64,000 nucleotides of DNA from JABWBD01 sp040768665 (lineage in GTDB: Bacteria; Planctomycetota; Planctomycetia; Pirellulales; Thermoguttaceae): the NCBI GenBank assembly GCA_040768665.1, contig JAXGMN010000050.1, positions 25,844 through 89,843 of the forward strand, given 5' to 3'. Every line of letters starts with the position of its first letter. The stretch's first letter is position 1. The position numbers and the translations under genes are program-made. The notes beneath the pieces are model-generated. The model saw nothing but the letters and a program-made list of their open reading frames with translations, did not search any database and was not told the origin of the DNA. This document shows, in pieces, positions 26,193 to 34,828 of the stretch.

Positions 26193-27359
26193 ATGGCAAC
26201 GATCCTGATTGACAAGCTCCTCCACACGGTCGTCAACCGAAAGGCCAGCGACCTGCACATTGCCGTCGGCCAGCCACCCGTCCTACGCCTCGACGGCCAC
26301 CTGGTTCGCCTCGACACGAAATCGCTCGAGGCCGAAGACACGGTCGCTCTCATGAAGAGCGTTACTCCTGAACGGTGCCAGCAGGAACTCCAGGAGGTAG
26401 GCACCACCGACTTCGGTTTCGCTTTCGGCGACATGGCCCGCTTCCGCGTGTCGGTCTTCAAACAGAAGGGCTTTGTCGGGATGGTCCTTCGACAGATCCC
26501 CAACAAGCTGCTCGACTTCAAGGCCCTGGGCACTCCGCCCGTCGTTGCCGACCTGATCCTCCGGCCCCGCGGCCTTTTCCTGGTCACCGGTCCCACGGGG
26601 TCCGGAAAGACCACCACCCTGGCCGCCATGATCGACTTCCTCAACGCCACGGTCGACCACCACATCATCACGATCGAAGACCCGATCGAGTTCTACCACT
26701 ACCATAAGAAGTCCACCGTCAACCAGCGCGAGCTCCACGTCGACGTGCCCAGCTTCGCCGAGGCCATCCGCCGCGCATTGCGTCAAGATCCCGACGTCAT
26801 CCTTGTCGGCGAAATGCGCGACCTGGAGACGATCGAGGCGGCGATCACCGCGGCCGAAACCGGCCACGTCGTCTTCGGCACCCTCCACACCACCGGCGCC
26901 CAGGGCACCGTCAACCGCGTTATCGACGTCTTCCCGACCAACCAGCAAGAGCAGATCCGGACCCAGTTGTCGACCGCCATCATCGGCATCCTTTCGCAGC
27001 AGCTTTTGCCCAAGATCGGCGGAGGCCGCGTGGCCGCCTACGAAATGCTCGTGGTCACACCCGCCATCGCCAACCTGATCCGTGAAAACAAGACCTATCG
27101 TATCAACTCCGCCATCCAGACCGGCCACAAGCTCGGCATGCAGCTCCTCGACGACCACCTCTTCCGCCTCTGGCGCGACGGCGTCATCGAGAAGCGCGAC
27201 GCGATGGTCAAGTGCAACCAGCCCGACGAGCTCGCCGCCCGCATCGCGCGCGCCGAGCGCGGACTCCTGGAAGACGAAGACGAAGCCCGCGCCCGCATGG
27301 CCAAGGGCGAAGAGCCCGTCGGCAAGAAAGGCAACGACGGCGCCGCCCAGAAGAGGTGA
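26193..27359 (+). CDS. pilT: Twitching motility/pilus retraction ATPase PilT
   Basis: A 388-residue ATPase with all PilT features: ASDLHIAVGQPP near residue 19, Walker A GPTGSGKTTT near 133, Asp box ITIEDPIEFYH, Walker B VILVGEMRDLET near 203, His box HVVFGTLHTTGAQG. The C-terminal 40 residues are acidic and basic mixed and disordered-looking. It is thought to depolymerise pili or reset the assembly platform. Between two GspE genes in one cluster it suggests a dynamic pilus rather than a pure secretion pseudopilus. AAGGGA precedes ATG. Confidence 0.94.
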   Translation: MATILIDKLLHTVVNRKASDLHIAVGQPPVLRLDGHLVRLDTKSLEAEDTVALMKSVTPERCQQELQEVGTTDFGFAFGDMARFRVSVFKQKGFVGMVLRQIPNKLLDFKALGTPPVVADLILRPRGLFLVTGPTGSGKTTTLAAMIDFLNATVDHHIITIEDPIEFYHYHKKSTVNQRELHVDVPSFAEAIRRALRQDPDVILVGEMRDLETIEAAITAAETGHVVFGTLHTTGAQGTVNRVIDVFPTNQQEQIRTQLSTAIIGILSQQLLPKIGGGRVAAYEMLVVTPAIANLIRENKTYRINSAIQTGHKLGMQLLDDHLFRLWRDGVIEKRDAMVKCNQPDELAARIARAERGLLEDEDEARARMAKGEEPVGKKGNDGAAQKR

Positions 27360-27360
27360 G

Positions 27361-27447
27361 GAGTGAAAGTGGATAGTGGATAGTGAACGCCCCCGCCAAC
27401 CACCAAACCGCTCCACTGACAACTGACAACTGACCACTGACAACTAA
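27361..27447. repeat. Heptamer array
   Basis: GTGGATAGTGGATAGTG at the left and TGACAACTGACAACTGACCACTGACAAC at 27416-27447 at the right fill the whole spacer between pilT and the second GspE. They are the same TRACNNC units, again in two opposite orientations. Confidence 0.8.
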
Positions 27448-27456
27448 GGTCCCCCA

Positions 27457-29175
27457 ATGGCTCTCCGCCGTCTCGGCCAAATCCTGATCGACCTCGGCTT
27501 CATCAACGAGGAGCAGCGCGACATCCTCCTCGAGGAGCAGCAGCAGCGCCACGGCGAGATGATCGGCCAGATCGCCGTCGGCATGGGCATGATCAACGAA
27601 GACCAGCTCGCCAATGCCCTGGCCGAGCAGATGGGCATGCAGGTGATCAACCTCGCCGACGTCGCCATCCCGCCCGAGGTCCTCGCCTACGTCACCGAGC
27701 CGATGGCCCAACTCTACCGCATCGTGCCGGTCAGCTTCAAGGACGATACCCTCACCGTCGCCATGTGCGATCCCCAAAAGCTCTCGGTGTTGGACGAGCT
27801 CCGCAACTTCCTCGGCTACAACATCCGCTCAGTGGTCACCACCGAGCGCGACATCGTCACCGCGCTGGAGCGCTACTACGCCGCCGGCAGCGAAAGCGTC
27901 GAGAGCCTGCTGGCCGGCATCGAGGACGACCCCGAACTGACCGCCGCCGCCCAGGCCGCCGGCGGCGACGGCCCGCTGGACCTGACCAGCGTCGAGGCCC
28001 TGGCCGACAGCGCCCCGGTCCGCAAGCTCCTGAACATGGTCCTGCTGCTGGGCATCAAGGACCACGCCAGCGACCTGCACTTCGAGCCGTTCGAGAGCGA
28101 GTTCAAGATCCGCATCCGCGCCGACGGGGTGTTGTACGAAATGGTGCCCCCGCCGCGCCACCTTGCCTTCGCCATCACCACCCGCATCAAGGTCATGGCC
28201 AACCTCGACATCGCCGAGCGCCGCCTCCCCCAGGACGGCCGCATTCGGCTCACCGTCGGCGGCCACCCCGTGGACCTTCGCGTCAGCGTGCTGCCCACCA
28301 TGTTCGGCGAAAGCGTCGTCATGCGGATCCTCGACCGCTCGGTGGTCATGCTCGATCTGGACGCCATCGGCATCCCTCACGACGTCCTCCACGACTTCCG
28401 CAAGGTGATCCGCCGCCCCAACGGCATAGTCCTGGTCACCGGCCCCACCGGTTCCGGCAAGACGACCACGCTGTACGGCGCACTGAACGAGCTCAACACG
28501 ATCGAAGACAAGATCATCACCACCGAAGACCCGGTCGAGTACGATATCGACGGCATCATCCAGATCCCGGTCGACGCGACGATCGGCAACACCTTCGCCC
28601 AGTGTCTCCGCTCGATCCTCCGCCAAGATCCCGACAAAATCCTCGTCGGCGAGATCCGCGACCTGGAAACCGCCGAGATCGCCGTCCAGGCCTCGCTCAC
28701 CGGCCACATGGTCTTCAGCACCCTGCACACCAACGACGCCCCCAGCACCGTCACCCGGCTCCGCGACATGGGCGTGCCTCCCTTCCTCCTCACCGCCACC
28801 ATGGAGGCGGTCCTCGCGCAGCGGCTGGTCCGCAAGATCTGCCCCAACTGCCGCGAGATCGAGATGCCCGACGTCGAAACCCTCGCCGAGCTCGAGCTTA
28901 CCCCCGAAGATTGCATCGGCAAGAACTTCTACCGCGGCCGGGGCTGTGCCAACTGCAACAACACCGGCTTCAAGGGCCGCACCGGCCTGTTTGAATACAT
29001 GCCCATGAACGACGAAATCCGCGAACTGATCAACACGGGAGCTTCCACCGAGCAGATCCGCCACACCGCCTTGCGATCCGGCATGGTGTCCCTTCGCCAC
29101 TCCGGTCTCGAGAAGGTCTTCAGCGGCGTCACCACCATCGAGGAAGCCATCCGCGAAACCGTACTGGACGCGTAA
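27457..29175 (+). CDS. Type II secretion/type IV pilus assembly ATPase GspE/PilB (second)
   Basis: A 572-residue paralogue of the first GspE. MshEN-like N-terminus (LGQILIDLGFINEEQRD), Walker A GPTGSGKTTT near residue 329, Asp box TTEDPVEYDI, Walker B ILVGEIRDLETAE, His box HMVFSTLHTNDAPS, zinc cysteines CPNC (about 462) and CANC (about 497). All active-site elements are present, so the cluster has two apparently active assembly ATPases. It is followed directly by GspF, its expected membrane partner. AAGG lies eight bases before ATG. Confidence 0.95.
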   Translation: MALRRLGQILIDLGFINEEQRDILLEEQQQRHGEMIGQIAVGMGMINEDQLANALAEQMGMQVINLADVAIPPEVLAYVTEPMAQLYRIVPVSFKDDTLTVAMCDPQKLSVLDELRNFLGYNIRSVVTTERDIVTALERYYAAGSESVESLLAGIEDDPELTAAAQAAGGDGPLDLTSVEALADSAPVRKLLNMVLLLGIKDHASDLHFEPFESEFKIRIRADGVLYEMVPPPRHLAFAITTRIKVMANLDIAERRLPQDGRIRLTVGGHPVDLRVSVLPTMFGESVVMRILDRSVVMLDLDAIGIPHDVLHDFRKVIRRPNGIVLVTGPTGSGKTTTLYGALNELNTIEDKIITTEDPVEYDIDGIIQIPVDATIGNTFAQCLRSILRQDPDKILVGEIRDLETAEIAVQASLTGHMVFSTLHTNDAPSTVTRLRDMGVPPFLLTATMEAVLAQRLVRKICPNCREIEMPDVETLAELELTPEDCIGKNFYRGRGCANCNNTGFKGRTGLFEYMPMNDEIRELINTGASTEQIRHTALRSGMVSLRHSGLEKVFSGVTTIEEAIRETVLDA

Positions 29176-29304
29176 ATGTCGAATGACGAATGACGAATGT
29201 CGAATGTCGAATGTCGAAGCCCCCTGACCCCTGACCCCTGACCCCTGACCGCTGACCCCTGACCGCTGACCACTGACCGCTGACAACTGACAACTGACCA
29301 CTAT
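29176..29304. repeat. Heptamer array
   Basis: Begins immediately after the GspE stop with TGTCGAATGACGAA-type units, then TGACCCC, TGACCGC, TGACCAC and TGACAAC units up to about 29303. It fills nearly the whole spacer to GspF. Unit phase is kept while the last bases vary. Confidence 0.85.
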
Positions 29305-29331
29305 CAACTCTCCTCCCCCCGAGGCCCCGTC

Positions 29332-30660
29332 ATGCCGACCTATCAATTCGAAGCGATGGACCCCACCGGAAATGAAATCCGGGACATCATCGACGCGGCG
29401 AACGAGGACGAAGCGCAAGCGACCATTCGGCAGATGGGCTACTTCGTGACGCGGCTCACCGTCAAGAAGACCCGTCAGTCCGCTGCCGACAAGAAAAAAG
29501 GCGGCAAGAAAAAGACCTTCGCCCTCGGTGGGGTCAAGTCCAAGGTCCTCTGCACCTTCACCCGCCAGCTCTCCATCCTCCAGGACGCCGGCCTGCCGAT
29601 CCTTCGCAGCCTCCGCATCCTCGAAAGCCAGGCCAAGCCCGGCGCCCTGAAAAACGCCCTGATCGACGTCTGCGACGAAATCGAAGGCGGGGCCACCCTC
29701 TCCGAGGCCATGGCCAAGTCGCCCAAAGCCTTCGACCGCCTCTACGTCAACATGATCAAGGCCGGCGAGGCGGGCGGTGCCCTCGAGGTCATCCTCCAGC
29801 GACTCGCCGAGTTCAAGGAGCGGTCCGAGTCGCTCAAACGCAAGGTCAAGGGCGCGTTGATCTACCCGGTCTGCGTCGTGATCTTCGCCACCCTCATCCT
29901 CGTGTTCATCATGCTCAAGATCGTCCCCGCCTTCCAGAAGATTTTTGAGGACTTCGGGGCCGAGCTGCCGGCGATGACCCAGACCCTCATCACCGCCTCC
30001 TACCTGGTGGCCAACTACTGGTACCTGCTGCCCGGCATTCCGACGGCGATCTGGCTGATGGTCAAGTTGATCCGCAAGTTCCACCATGGCCGCTTCGGTT
30101 GGGACCTCTTCATGCTCAAGCTTCCCATCTTCGGCCAGCTTGTGGAAAAGAACATCGTCGCCCGTACCACCCGAACCCTCGGCACCCTGGTGGCCAGCGG
30201 CGTGCCGATCCTCGAGGCCCTGCAGATCACCCGCGAAACCTCCGGCAACGCCGTCTTCGAGCAGATCTACGGCAGGGTCCACGAAGCGATCCGCGAGGGC
30301 GAATCGATCGCCGTCCCCTTGCGCGAAAACGCCCGCACCAGCTTCCACCCCGTCGCCGCATTTTTCTGGTTCTTTTTCATCGCCGGCCCCGTCGGCCTGC
30401 TGCTCTACGTCACCCGCATGAACACCAAGATCATGGACGACATGGTCGTCAACATGGTCGACGTCGGCGAGGAGACGGGCGAGCTCGACACGATGCTCTA
30501 CAAGGTGGCCGACACCTACGACGAGGAAGTGGCCGTCCTCACCGAAAGCCTCATGAGCCTCATGGAGCCCCTACTGATCATCGTCCTGGGCGGCATGGTC
30601 GGCTTCATCGTCATCGCCCTCTTCCTCCCGCTGGTCAGCCTCATCCAGAATCTGACCTAG
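29332..30660 (+). CDS. Inner-membrane platform protein GspF/PilC
   Basis: A 442-residue protein of the platform family that couples the assembly ATPase to the pseudopilus. An N-terminal MPTYQFEAMDPTGNEI start is followed by two GspF domains (first FTRQLSILQDAGLPILRSL near residue 77, second TRTLGTLVASGVPILEAL near 281) and three hydrophobic segments, the last LLIIVLGGMVGFIVIALFLP. A second-domain insert AAFFWFFFIAGPVGLLL adds a further hydrophobic stretch unusual for the family. It directly follows GspE in the cluster. Confidence 0.93.
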   Translation: MPTYQFEAMDPTGNEIRDIIDAANEDEAQATIRQMGYFVTRLTVKKTRQSAADKKKGGKKKTFALGGVKSKVLCTFTRQLSILQDAGLPILRSLRILESQAKPGALKNALIDVCDEIEGGATLSEAMAKSPKAFDRLYVNMIKAGEAGGALEVILQRLAEFKERSESLKRKVKGALIYPVCVVIFATLILVFIMLKIVPAFQKIFEDFGAELPAMTQTLITASYLVANYWYLLPGIPTAIWLMVKLIRKFHHGRFGWDLFMLKLPIFGQLVEKNIVARTTRTLGTLVASGVPILEALQITRETSGNAVFEQIYGRVHEAIREGESIAVPLRENARTSFHPVAAFFWFFFIAGPVGLLLYVTRMNTKIMDDMVVNMVDVGEETGELDTMLYKVADTYDEEVAVLTESLMSLMEPLLIIVLGGMVGFIVIALFLPLVSLIQNLT

Positions 30661-30962
30661 AAATGACGAATGTCGAATGACGAATGTCGAATGACTAACG
30701 CCAACCAAGCACTGACCGCTGACCGCTGACCCCTGACAACTGACCCCTGACAACTGACCCCTGACCACTGACCCCTGACCACTGACAACTGACCACTGAC
30801 AACTGACCACTGACAACTGACCACTGACCACTGACAACTGACCACTGACAACTGACCACTGACAACTGACCACTGACAACTGACCACTGACAACTGACCA
30901 CTGACAACTGACCACTGACAACTGACCACTGACAACTGACCACTGACAACTGACCACTAACC
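30661..30962. repeat. Longest heptamer array
   Basis: TGACGAATGTCGAA units give way at about 30711 to TGACCCC, TGACAAC and TGACCAC units. The core is a near-perfect 14-base repeat (TGACCACTGACAAC) copied about a dozen times up to 30960. It fills all of the spacer between GspF and the first Rpn/DUF4351-like gene. The minus-strand frames through it are low-complexity and not credible as protein. Confidence 0.92.
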
Positions 30963-30969
30963 ACCTCCC

Positions 30970-31905
30970 ATGCTCCATGTCCCCCTCCCAACCCTACGAT
31001 CGCAGCAGCAAGTGGTTGATCCAACACCACGGCGGGTCGATCTTGCGGTTGGCCAACATCGACAACGTCGAGTCCTGGCGCCGGCCCAGGCCGAGGTGGT
31101 CCAGCCGCGACAGTTGCCCGATGGGCTGCTGGAGGTCCGGTTGGCGGGGGAGAGCGAGGACGATTTATTTCTGTTGGAAGTGGCAACGCGCCCGGAGCGC
31201 CGCGTCGCGGAGCAATTGACGCGCGACCTGATGCTGGTCTACCTGGACCGCGGCGAGTTGGCCGGAGCGGTGACGTTGGTGCTTCGTCCCGAAGGAAAGT
31301 ACCGCATCCCGGGCGGCCGGAATCTCCGCGACCGTCGCGGTCTGTCGGCCTGCCGATTGCAGTGGCGGGTAGTGGAGTTGTGGACGGTGCCGGCGGAAGA
31401 GCTTCTCAGCGCCGGCGACGTCGGCCTGATTCCCTGGGTGCCTTTGACCGATTACCGCGATCCGCCGGAAACGATCATTCGACGCTGCCGCGACACGATC
31501 GAGCAACGGGCTCCGCCCGACGAGATGGCCAACCTTATGGCCGTCACGCAGGTTTTTACCGAATTGCGTTACCGGAAGCACGGACTGCTCGGCGCGTTGC
31601 TCAGCATTTTAGGGGGTAGAAAGATCATGCTCGAATCACCGCTCATTCAGGAAATCGTCAAAGACGCAATGGTCGACTCGCCATTGATTGAAGAAATCGT
31701 CGTCGGCAGGGTTTGCGCGAGGGCTCAGAACGACGTCTTGGCGGCTCTTGAAAGCCGCTTCGGGGAGCTGCCGCCGGCTTTGGCCGAAGAAATTCGATCC
31801 GTGACCGATGACGGCCGCCTCACGGACCTCATCCGAAAAGCCGCCTCCGCCCCCGACCTCGACACCTTCCGCAAAGAACTAAGCAATCAGCCGCCAGCAA
31901 AATGA
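30970..31905 (+). CDS. Rpn/DUF4351-like putative nuclease, copy 1 with scrambled N-terminus
   Basis: About 311 residues. The body matches copy 2: LPDGLLEVRLAGESEDDLF, LEVAT, LTRDLMLVYLDRG, VVELWTVPAEELL, then a C-terminal DUF4351-like part (ALESRFGELPPALAEEIRS). Rpn-type proteins are PD-(D/E)XK-fold nucleases; here the usual E-x-K/Q reads LEVAT, so activity is doubtful. Compared with copy 2, one base is gained near residue 12 and one lost near residue 37. As a result SKWLIQHHGGSILRLAN, coded in frame by copy 2, falls in another frame here (starting at the ATG at 30977). Which ATG is used is unclear; no ribosome-binding site is visible. Confidence 0.6.
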   Translation: MLHVPLPTLRSQQQVVDPTPRRVDLAVGQHRQRRVLAPAQAEVVQPRQLPDGLLEVRLAGESEDDLFLLEVATRPERRVAEQLTRDLMLVYLDRGELAGAVTLVLRPEGKYRIPGGRNLRDRRGLSACRLQWRVVELWTVPAEELLSAGDVGLIPWVPLTDYRDPPETIIRRCRDTIEQRAPPDEMANLMAVTQVFTELRYRKHGLLGALLSILGGRKIMLESPLIQEIVKDAMVDSPLIEEIVVGRVCARAQNDVLAALESRFGELPPALAEEIRSVTDDGRLTDLIRKAASAPDLDTFRKELSNQPPAK

Positions 31906-32090
31906 CCAGTGACCGGCAAAATGACCAATGACCGGCAAAATGACCAATGACCGGCAAAATGACCAATGACCGGCAAAATGACCAATGACCGGCAAAATGA
32001 CCAATGACCGGCAAAATGACCAATGACCAATGACGGAATGACCAACGCCAACCAGGCACTGACCACTGACCACTGACCACTGACCACCTC
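31905..32090. repeat. 19-bp tandem repeat plus heptamers
   Basis: About seven copies of GACCGGCAAAATGACCAAT run from the end of copy 1 to about 32037, followed by TGACCAC units. The block, like copy 1 itself, ends with the same CCTCCCATGCTCCATGTCCC leader, showing that gene and flanks were duplicated together. The start of the same repeat reappears after the third relative at 33284. Confidence 0.9.
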
Positions 32091-32092
32091 CC

Positions 32093-32971
32093 ATGCTCCA
32101 TGTCCCCCTCCCAACCCTACGATCGGCGAGCAAGTGGTTGATCCAGCACCACGGCGGGTCGATCTTGCGGTTGGCCAGCATCAACAACGTCGAGTCGTGG
32201 CGCCCGGCGCAGGCCGAGGTGGTCCAGCCGCGACAGTTGCCCGACGGGCTGCTGGAGGTCCGGTTGGCGGGGGAGAGCGAGGACGATTTATTTCTGTTGG
32301 AAGTGGCGACCTTTCCGGAGCGCCGCATCGGCGACCAGCTCGCCCGCGACCTGATGCTGGTCTACCTCGATCGCGGCCGGTGGCCCGAGGCGCTCACGCT
32401 GGTCCTGCACCCCAAGGGCAAGGTCCGCGCGCCGGCGCGTCGCTCGCTCCGCAGCCGCCGCGGGCTGGCCGGCTGCACGTTGAAGTGGCGCGTTGTCGAA
32501 CTCTGGACCATCCCGGCCGAGCAACTCCTCCAAACCGGCGACGTCGGCCTGATCCCCTGGATACCTTTGTCCGATTATACCGACCCGCCGGAAACGATCA
32601 TTCGGAGATGTCGCGAAGAGATCGACGAGCGGGCCCCGCCCGAAGAGAAAGCCAACTTCCTGGCGGTTACCCAGGTGCTGACGGCGTTGCGGTACAAGAA
32701 AGACCCATTATTCCGAATTCTGTTGAGAATTCTGGGAGGTAAGCAAGTGATGATCGAATCGCCGCTCATTCAAGAGATTGTCGCCGAGAATACTCTCGCG
32801 ACGGTCCAGCAGGATGTTTTGGAAGTTCTCGAATCGCGTTTCGGCAAGGTTCCTGCCGATCTTGCGGAGCAGACCCGATCTCTCGCCGACGAGCGCCACC
32901 TGCGCGCCCTCATCCGAAAAGCCGTTTCCACCCCCACGCTCGAGACCTTCCGCAAAGAACTCGAACGATAA
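32093..32971 (+). CDS. Rpn/DUF4351-like putative nuclease, copy 2
   Basis: A 292-residue protein. SKWLIQHHGGSILRLAS leads into LPDGLLEVRLAGESEDDLF, LEVAT, ARDLMLVYLDRG, VVELWTIPAEQLL and a C-terminal DUF4351-like module (VLESRFGKVPADLAEQTRS). It belongs with recombination-promoting nuclease/putative transposase relatives, often multi-copy and fast evolving. The catalytic E-x-K/Q position reads LEVAT, so I would not claim activity. The current start (MLHVPLPTLRSAS) probably replaces an older start one frame away (MSPSQPYDR, still seen in copy 1). It sits inside the secretion cluster without an obvious link to it. Confidence 0.7.
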   Translation: MLHVPLPTLRSASKWLIQHHGGSILRLASINNVESWRPAQAEVVQPRQLPDGLLEVRLAGESEDDLFLLEVATFPERRIGDQLARDLMLVYLDRGRWPEALTLVLHPKGKVRAPARRSLRSRRGLAGCTLKWRVVELWTIPAEQLLQTGDVGLIPWIPLSDYTDPPETIIRRCREEIDERAPPEEKANFLAVTQVLTALRYKKDPLFRILLRILGGKQVMIESPLIQEIVAENTLATVQQDVLEVLESRFGKVPADLAEQTRSLADERHLRALIRKAVSTPTLETFRKELER

Positions 32972-33023
32972 TGGAGTACGTCCCGCAGATAGCTGCAGAT
33001 AACATATTACGAAGGAAGAGGCC

Positions 33024-33290
33024 ATGAGCAAGAAATGGCCGACACTGGACGAGGTGCTTGGTGAAATCGTGGAACGAGTGGCTCATGAGAAGCTCCTTAT
33101 TGCGAAAAGGGGAGAGGCCCTTCTCGTTCTCATCGAGGCGCGCTTTGGCCGAGGGCCGCAGGATCTTGCCGAACAGATCCGATCGATACTCGATAGCGAC
33201 CACCTCATGGACCTCATCCGCAAAGCCGCCTCCGCCCCCGACCTCGACACCTTCCGTAAAGAACTAAGCCATCAGCCGTCAGCAAAATGA
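33024..33290 (+). CDS. Small DUF4351-like protein
   Basis: An 88-residue protein matching only the C-terminal module of the two upstream genes (VLIEARFGRGPQDLAEQIRS, then LMDLIRKAASAPDLDTFRKEL). Its last 25 residues are almost identical to copy 1 and are followed by the same AAAATGACCAATGACCGG repeat. GGAAGAGG lies just before ATG, better than the sites of the full-length copies, so it may be expressed as a free module. It is probably a remnant of a third copy. Confidence 0.6.
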   Translation: MSKKWPTLDEVLGEIVERVAHEKLLIAKRGEALLVLIEARFGRGPQDLAEQIRSILDSDHLMDLIRKAASAPDLDTFRKELSHQPSAK

Positions 33291-33460
33291 CCAATGACCG
33301 GCAAAATGACCAATGACCAATGACGGAATGACCAACGACAACCAGGCACGAAGCACCAGGCACGAAGCACCAGGCACTGACACCTGACACCTGACACCTG
33401 ACACCTGACACCTGACACCTGACACCTGACACCTGACACCTGACCACTGACACCTGACTC
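33284..33460. repeat. Heptamer and 19-mer repeats
   Basis: Starts with the 19-base unit seen after copy 1, continues with CAGGCACGAAGCAC repeats, then about ten TGACACC units (33378-33446) and a few divergent ones. This is a different heptamer from its neighbours but the same TRACNNC pattern. Confidence 0.9.
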
Positions 33461-33631
33461 CTGACTTCCCCGGGCCAGCACCCAGGGCAGCGGTTCCCCT
33501 AACTTTTCGAGTACAACCTTGTCCACCCGAATCGATTTCCCGCTCAGGTTGCGCGCCGACAAAGTCATCACCCGCCCGCGCCTGCTGATGACTGACAACT
33601 GATAACTGACAACTTACTAAGGATCCACCCC
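33461..33631. other. Spacer before pseudopilin genes, possible gene relic
   Basis: On the minus strand around 33480-33580 a frame reads SARNLSGKSIRVDKVVLEKL, which looks protein-like but has no start or continuation. It may be the tail of a lost secreted protein. Heptamers (TGACAACTGATAACTGACAAC) return at 33590-33612. An AAGGAT ribosome-binding site precedes the next gene. Confidence 0.35.
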
Positions 33632-34828
33632 ATGCACGTCCAAAACCCAACTCCCCGACGCGACCGTGCAGGCTTCACCCTCGTCGAGATGCTCACGGTC
33701 ATCGTGATCCTTGGACTCCTGGCCGGGCTGATTACCGCAGCGGTCGGAGCCGCTCGCACTCGCGCCAGGCGAGCCATCGACAAGATCGATCTCGCGCAGC
33801 TCCAGATGGCCCTGGAGAAGTACAAGCAGGAGTTTGGTGAATATCCGCCCGATTTCACCTTCATCAACTACAACATGAGCGACGACGCCGATCCGATTCG
33901 TCGCCAGGCGCGCAACGATCTCGTTCGGCATATCCGGAAACGATGGCCACGATACGATGGGGTGGGGTTATTTGCGGGAAACGTGCATCTGTCGTTCATT
34001 GCCTCGCTGTCTACCTTCGGGCTCGCTGAGGCCCCCACCGGCCCGACCGACGATCCCATGAAGCGCAGAATCTACCTCGACCCTGCATCGGCCCTTGCGT
34101 TCTGGTTGGGGGGCCTGCCGGAAGAAATGACCGAACTGAAACCCAACGGATTTCATGAAGATCCCGCCAATCCCTTCCGCACGGGCAGACCGCGGACGGC
34201 GCCCCTGTTCGACTTCGATACCAGGCGATTCGTTTGGACGGAGGAGGATCCCTTTAGCACGACTGGCGGCGTCCGCGGCATGCGTTATTACCCCGCAAGC
34301 GCGGAAGTTCCTGACGGGACTCCCGCTTCACCAACTGACTACGCGCCCTATGTCTATTTCAAGGCGCGCCGCTTGCCGGTATGCGAAAGCCGCTATGAAT
34401 ACGGCTATGCGACGACGACCGATCCCTCCAATGCCGTGCTGCATTTCGCGAGCTATACGCACGGCCCTGCGGATACGGCGGGCACCACGTTGTTCAACGC
34501 GGCGGTTCCGTACCTCGATGAGTATCCCGGCAATGCCCCTTATTGGGACGCCGATGTCGACGATCCGACCGATGCCACGATCGTAGATCCGCCTGCTTCC
34601 GACGACGTCAGCACGAGCGGGCTGCGTTCGTTAGACTATGTCCGCCGGTGGCGCAGTCCCGAAAAATTCCAGGTGCTCTGCGCAGGACTTGATGGCCAAT
34701 TCGGCGATATTACGGCCGGTCGCCATGCGTTCCGGTTCACTCGCACCCGCGAGAACTTCACGGAGAACGACCCCGACAACATGGCTGACTTTTCCGAAAA
34801 CACCCTTGAAGACGAGCAACAACCATGA
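33632..34828 (+). CDS. Type II secretion pseudopilin, GspG-like
   Basis: A 398-residue prepilin: basic leader ending in Gly at about residue 14, then the class III cleavage site and hydrophobic helix FTLVEMLTVIVILGLLAGLI with the conserved Glu at +5. Typical GspG is about 140 residues, so the roughly 350-residue soluble domain is unusually large. It includes a KYKQEFGEYPPDF segment like that of GspG and ends in an acidic tail. It would be processed by a prepilin peptidase not seen here. The stop overlaps the next start (ATGA). Confidence 0.85.
   Translation: MHVQNPTPRRDRAGFTLVEMLTVIVILGLLAGLITAAVGAARTRARRAIDKIDLAQLQMALEKYKQEFGEYPPDFTFINYNMSDDADPIRRQARNDLVRHIRKRWPRYDGVGLFAGNVHLSFIASLSTFGLAEAPTGPTDDPMKRRIYLDPASALAFWLGGLPEEMTELKPNGFHEDPANPFRTGRPRTAPLFDFDTRRFVWTEEDPFSTTGGVRGMRYYPASAEVPDGTPASPTDYAPYVYFKARRLPVCESRYEYGYATTTDPSNAVLHFASYTHGPADTAGTTLFNAAVPYLDEYPGNAPYWDADVDDPTDATIVDPPASDDVSTSGLRSLDYVRRWRSPEKFQVLCAGLDGQFGDITAGRHAFRFTRTRENFTENDPDNMADFSENTLEDEQQP

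Noticed and set aside
27829..30348. 839-residue minus-strand frame
   Set aside because: Antisense to GspE and GspF and crosses a heptamer array; no domain.
30571..31186. Minus-strand frames rich in SVVSCQW
   Set aside because: They are translations of the heptamer arrays; low complexity without start sites or homology.
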